64,000 nt of DNA from Oxyruncus cristatus (lineage: Eukaryota; Chordata; Aves; Passeriformes; Cotingidae), in the NCBI GenBank assembly GCA_013399855.1, contig VXAY01004345.1, positions 363,569 through 427,568 of the forward strand, written 5' to 3'. Within the stretch, counting starts at the first letter, position 1. Every line of letters starts with the position of its first letter. The notes below the pieces were generated by a model, which saw only the letters and a list, made by a program, of their open reading frames with translations, did not search any database and was not told the DNA's origin. Both the position numbers and the translations under genes were made by a program. Of the stretch, positions 63,641-64,000 are shown piece by piece.

Positions 63641-64000
63641 TTAAGTCCTGAACGCCGTTTTGTGGCTGGGTATCTCACCTGCGGTGATGGCTTCCTCTGC
63701 CCCACGTACACACGTCCCACCTTCCCTGTTGGCTGTGAACGGAGCGCATCGGAGCGGTGCCGTTGTCGCGGCCGTGGGAGGGCAGGGGGCGGCACCTGGG
63801 TTTGCTGGGCCCGGCCGGAGGGACGGCGGCTCTGCCGGTGCCCCCCTGCAGGGTGCGATGCCTCGCCCGTGCCCTCCCCCGCCTTCCCGGGGCTCCGGTC
63901 CCGAACTTCCGTCCGGAGAAGGAAAACACGGCCGGGCGCGTTTCGGCCGCCGCGGGGCTCCCTCGGCTCTGCCCGCGCTCCGCGCTCAGGCCGCGGCACC
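63640..64000. promoter_or_regulatory. CpG island cut by the window end, probably FNIP1 promoter
   Basis: CpG density rises sharply from about 63640, with cgcgg/ccgccg/gcgcg words up to the last base. No coding start can be followed inside the window. In mammals FNIP1 (folliculin-interacting protein 1) follows ACSL6 and MEIKIN on the same strand, with its promoter facing the MEIKIN 3' end. The assignment to FNIP1 is by gene order only. Confidence 0.5.

Noticed and set aside
1..64000. CRISPR arrays, tRNA or rRNA genes, bacterial-type systems
   Set aside because: No regularly spaced direct repeats, no cloverleaf-like segments and no prokaryotic gene packing. The sequence is vertebrate nuclear DNA.

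Overview
The window is vertebrate, and most likely bird, nuclear DNA. It shows GT-AG multi-exon genes with large introns, CpG-island promoters (two interrupted by N gaps), and many short 5'-truncated CR1 LINE fragments in both orientations. Several CR1 copies end in the typical TTCTATGATTCTATG / TTCTGTGATTCTGTGA tail. There is no operon-like packing, and nearly all of the long open frames are chance.

Layout: (1) 1-8130, upstream flank with no gene I can support and two or three CR1 pieces. (2) 8130-9000, a CpG island with a non-coding first exon ending at 8393, followed by a 12.1 kb first intron. (3) 20511-46682, the 20 coding exons (21 counting one alternative) of ACSL6, a long-chain acyl-CoA synthetase. 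Joined, they give 698 residues with every phase consistent. Two mutually exclusive 78-nt 'gate' exons (34401-34478 and 34536-34613) lie 57 nt apart. (4) 46683 to about 51190, a long 3'UTR with several AATAAA signals. (5) 51240-51565, CR1 pieces filling the short spacer before the next promoter. (6) 51540-52020, a CpG island with a 189-base gap, then 52525-60187, thirteen exons of a basic, serine-rich protein that I assign to MEIKIN (meiosis-specific kinetochore factor). The assignment rests on gene order and general character; its first coding exon is not visible. (7) 60188-63640, 3'UTR and spacer. (8) 63640-64000, a third CpG island cut by the window end, probably the promoter of FNIP1.

The order ACSL6 > MEIKIN > FNIP1, all on one strand, matches the mammalian 5q31-type synteny block as I remember it. 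The genes do not form a pathway: ACSL6 activates long-chain and polyunsaturated fatty acids to acyl-CoA at membranes, MEIKIN acts at meiosis I kinetochores, and FNIP1 acts in folliculin/AMPK-mTOR signalling. IL3 and CSF2, which lie beyond the ACSL6 5' end in mammals, were not recognised in the 8 kb visible here.
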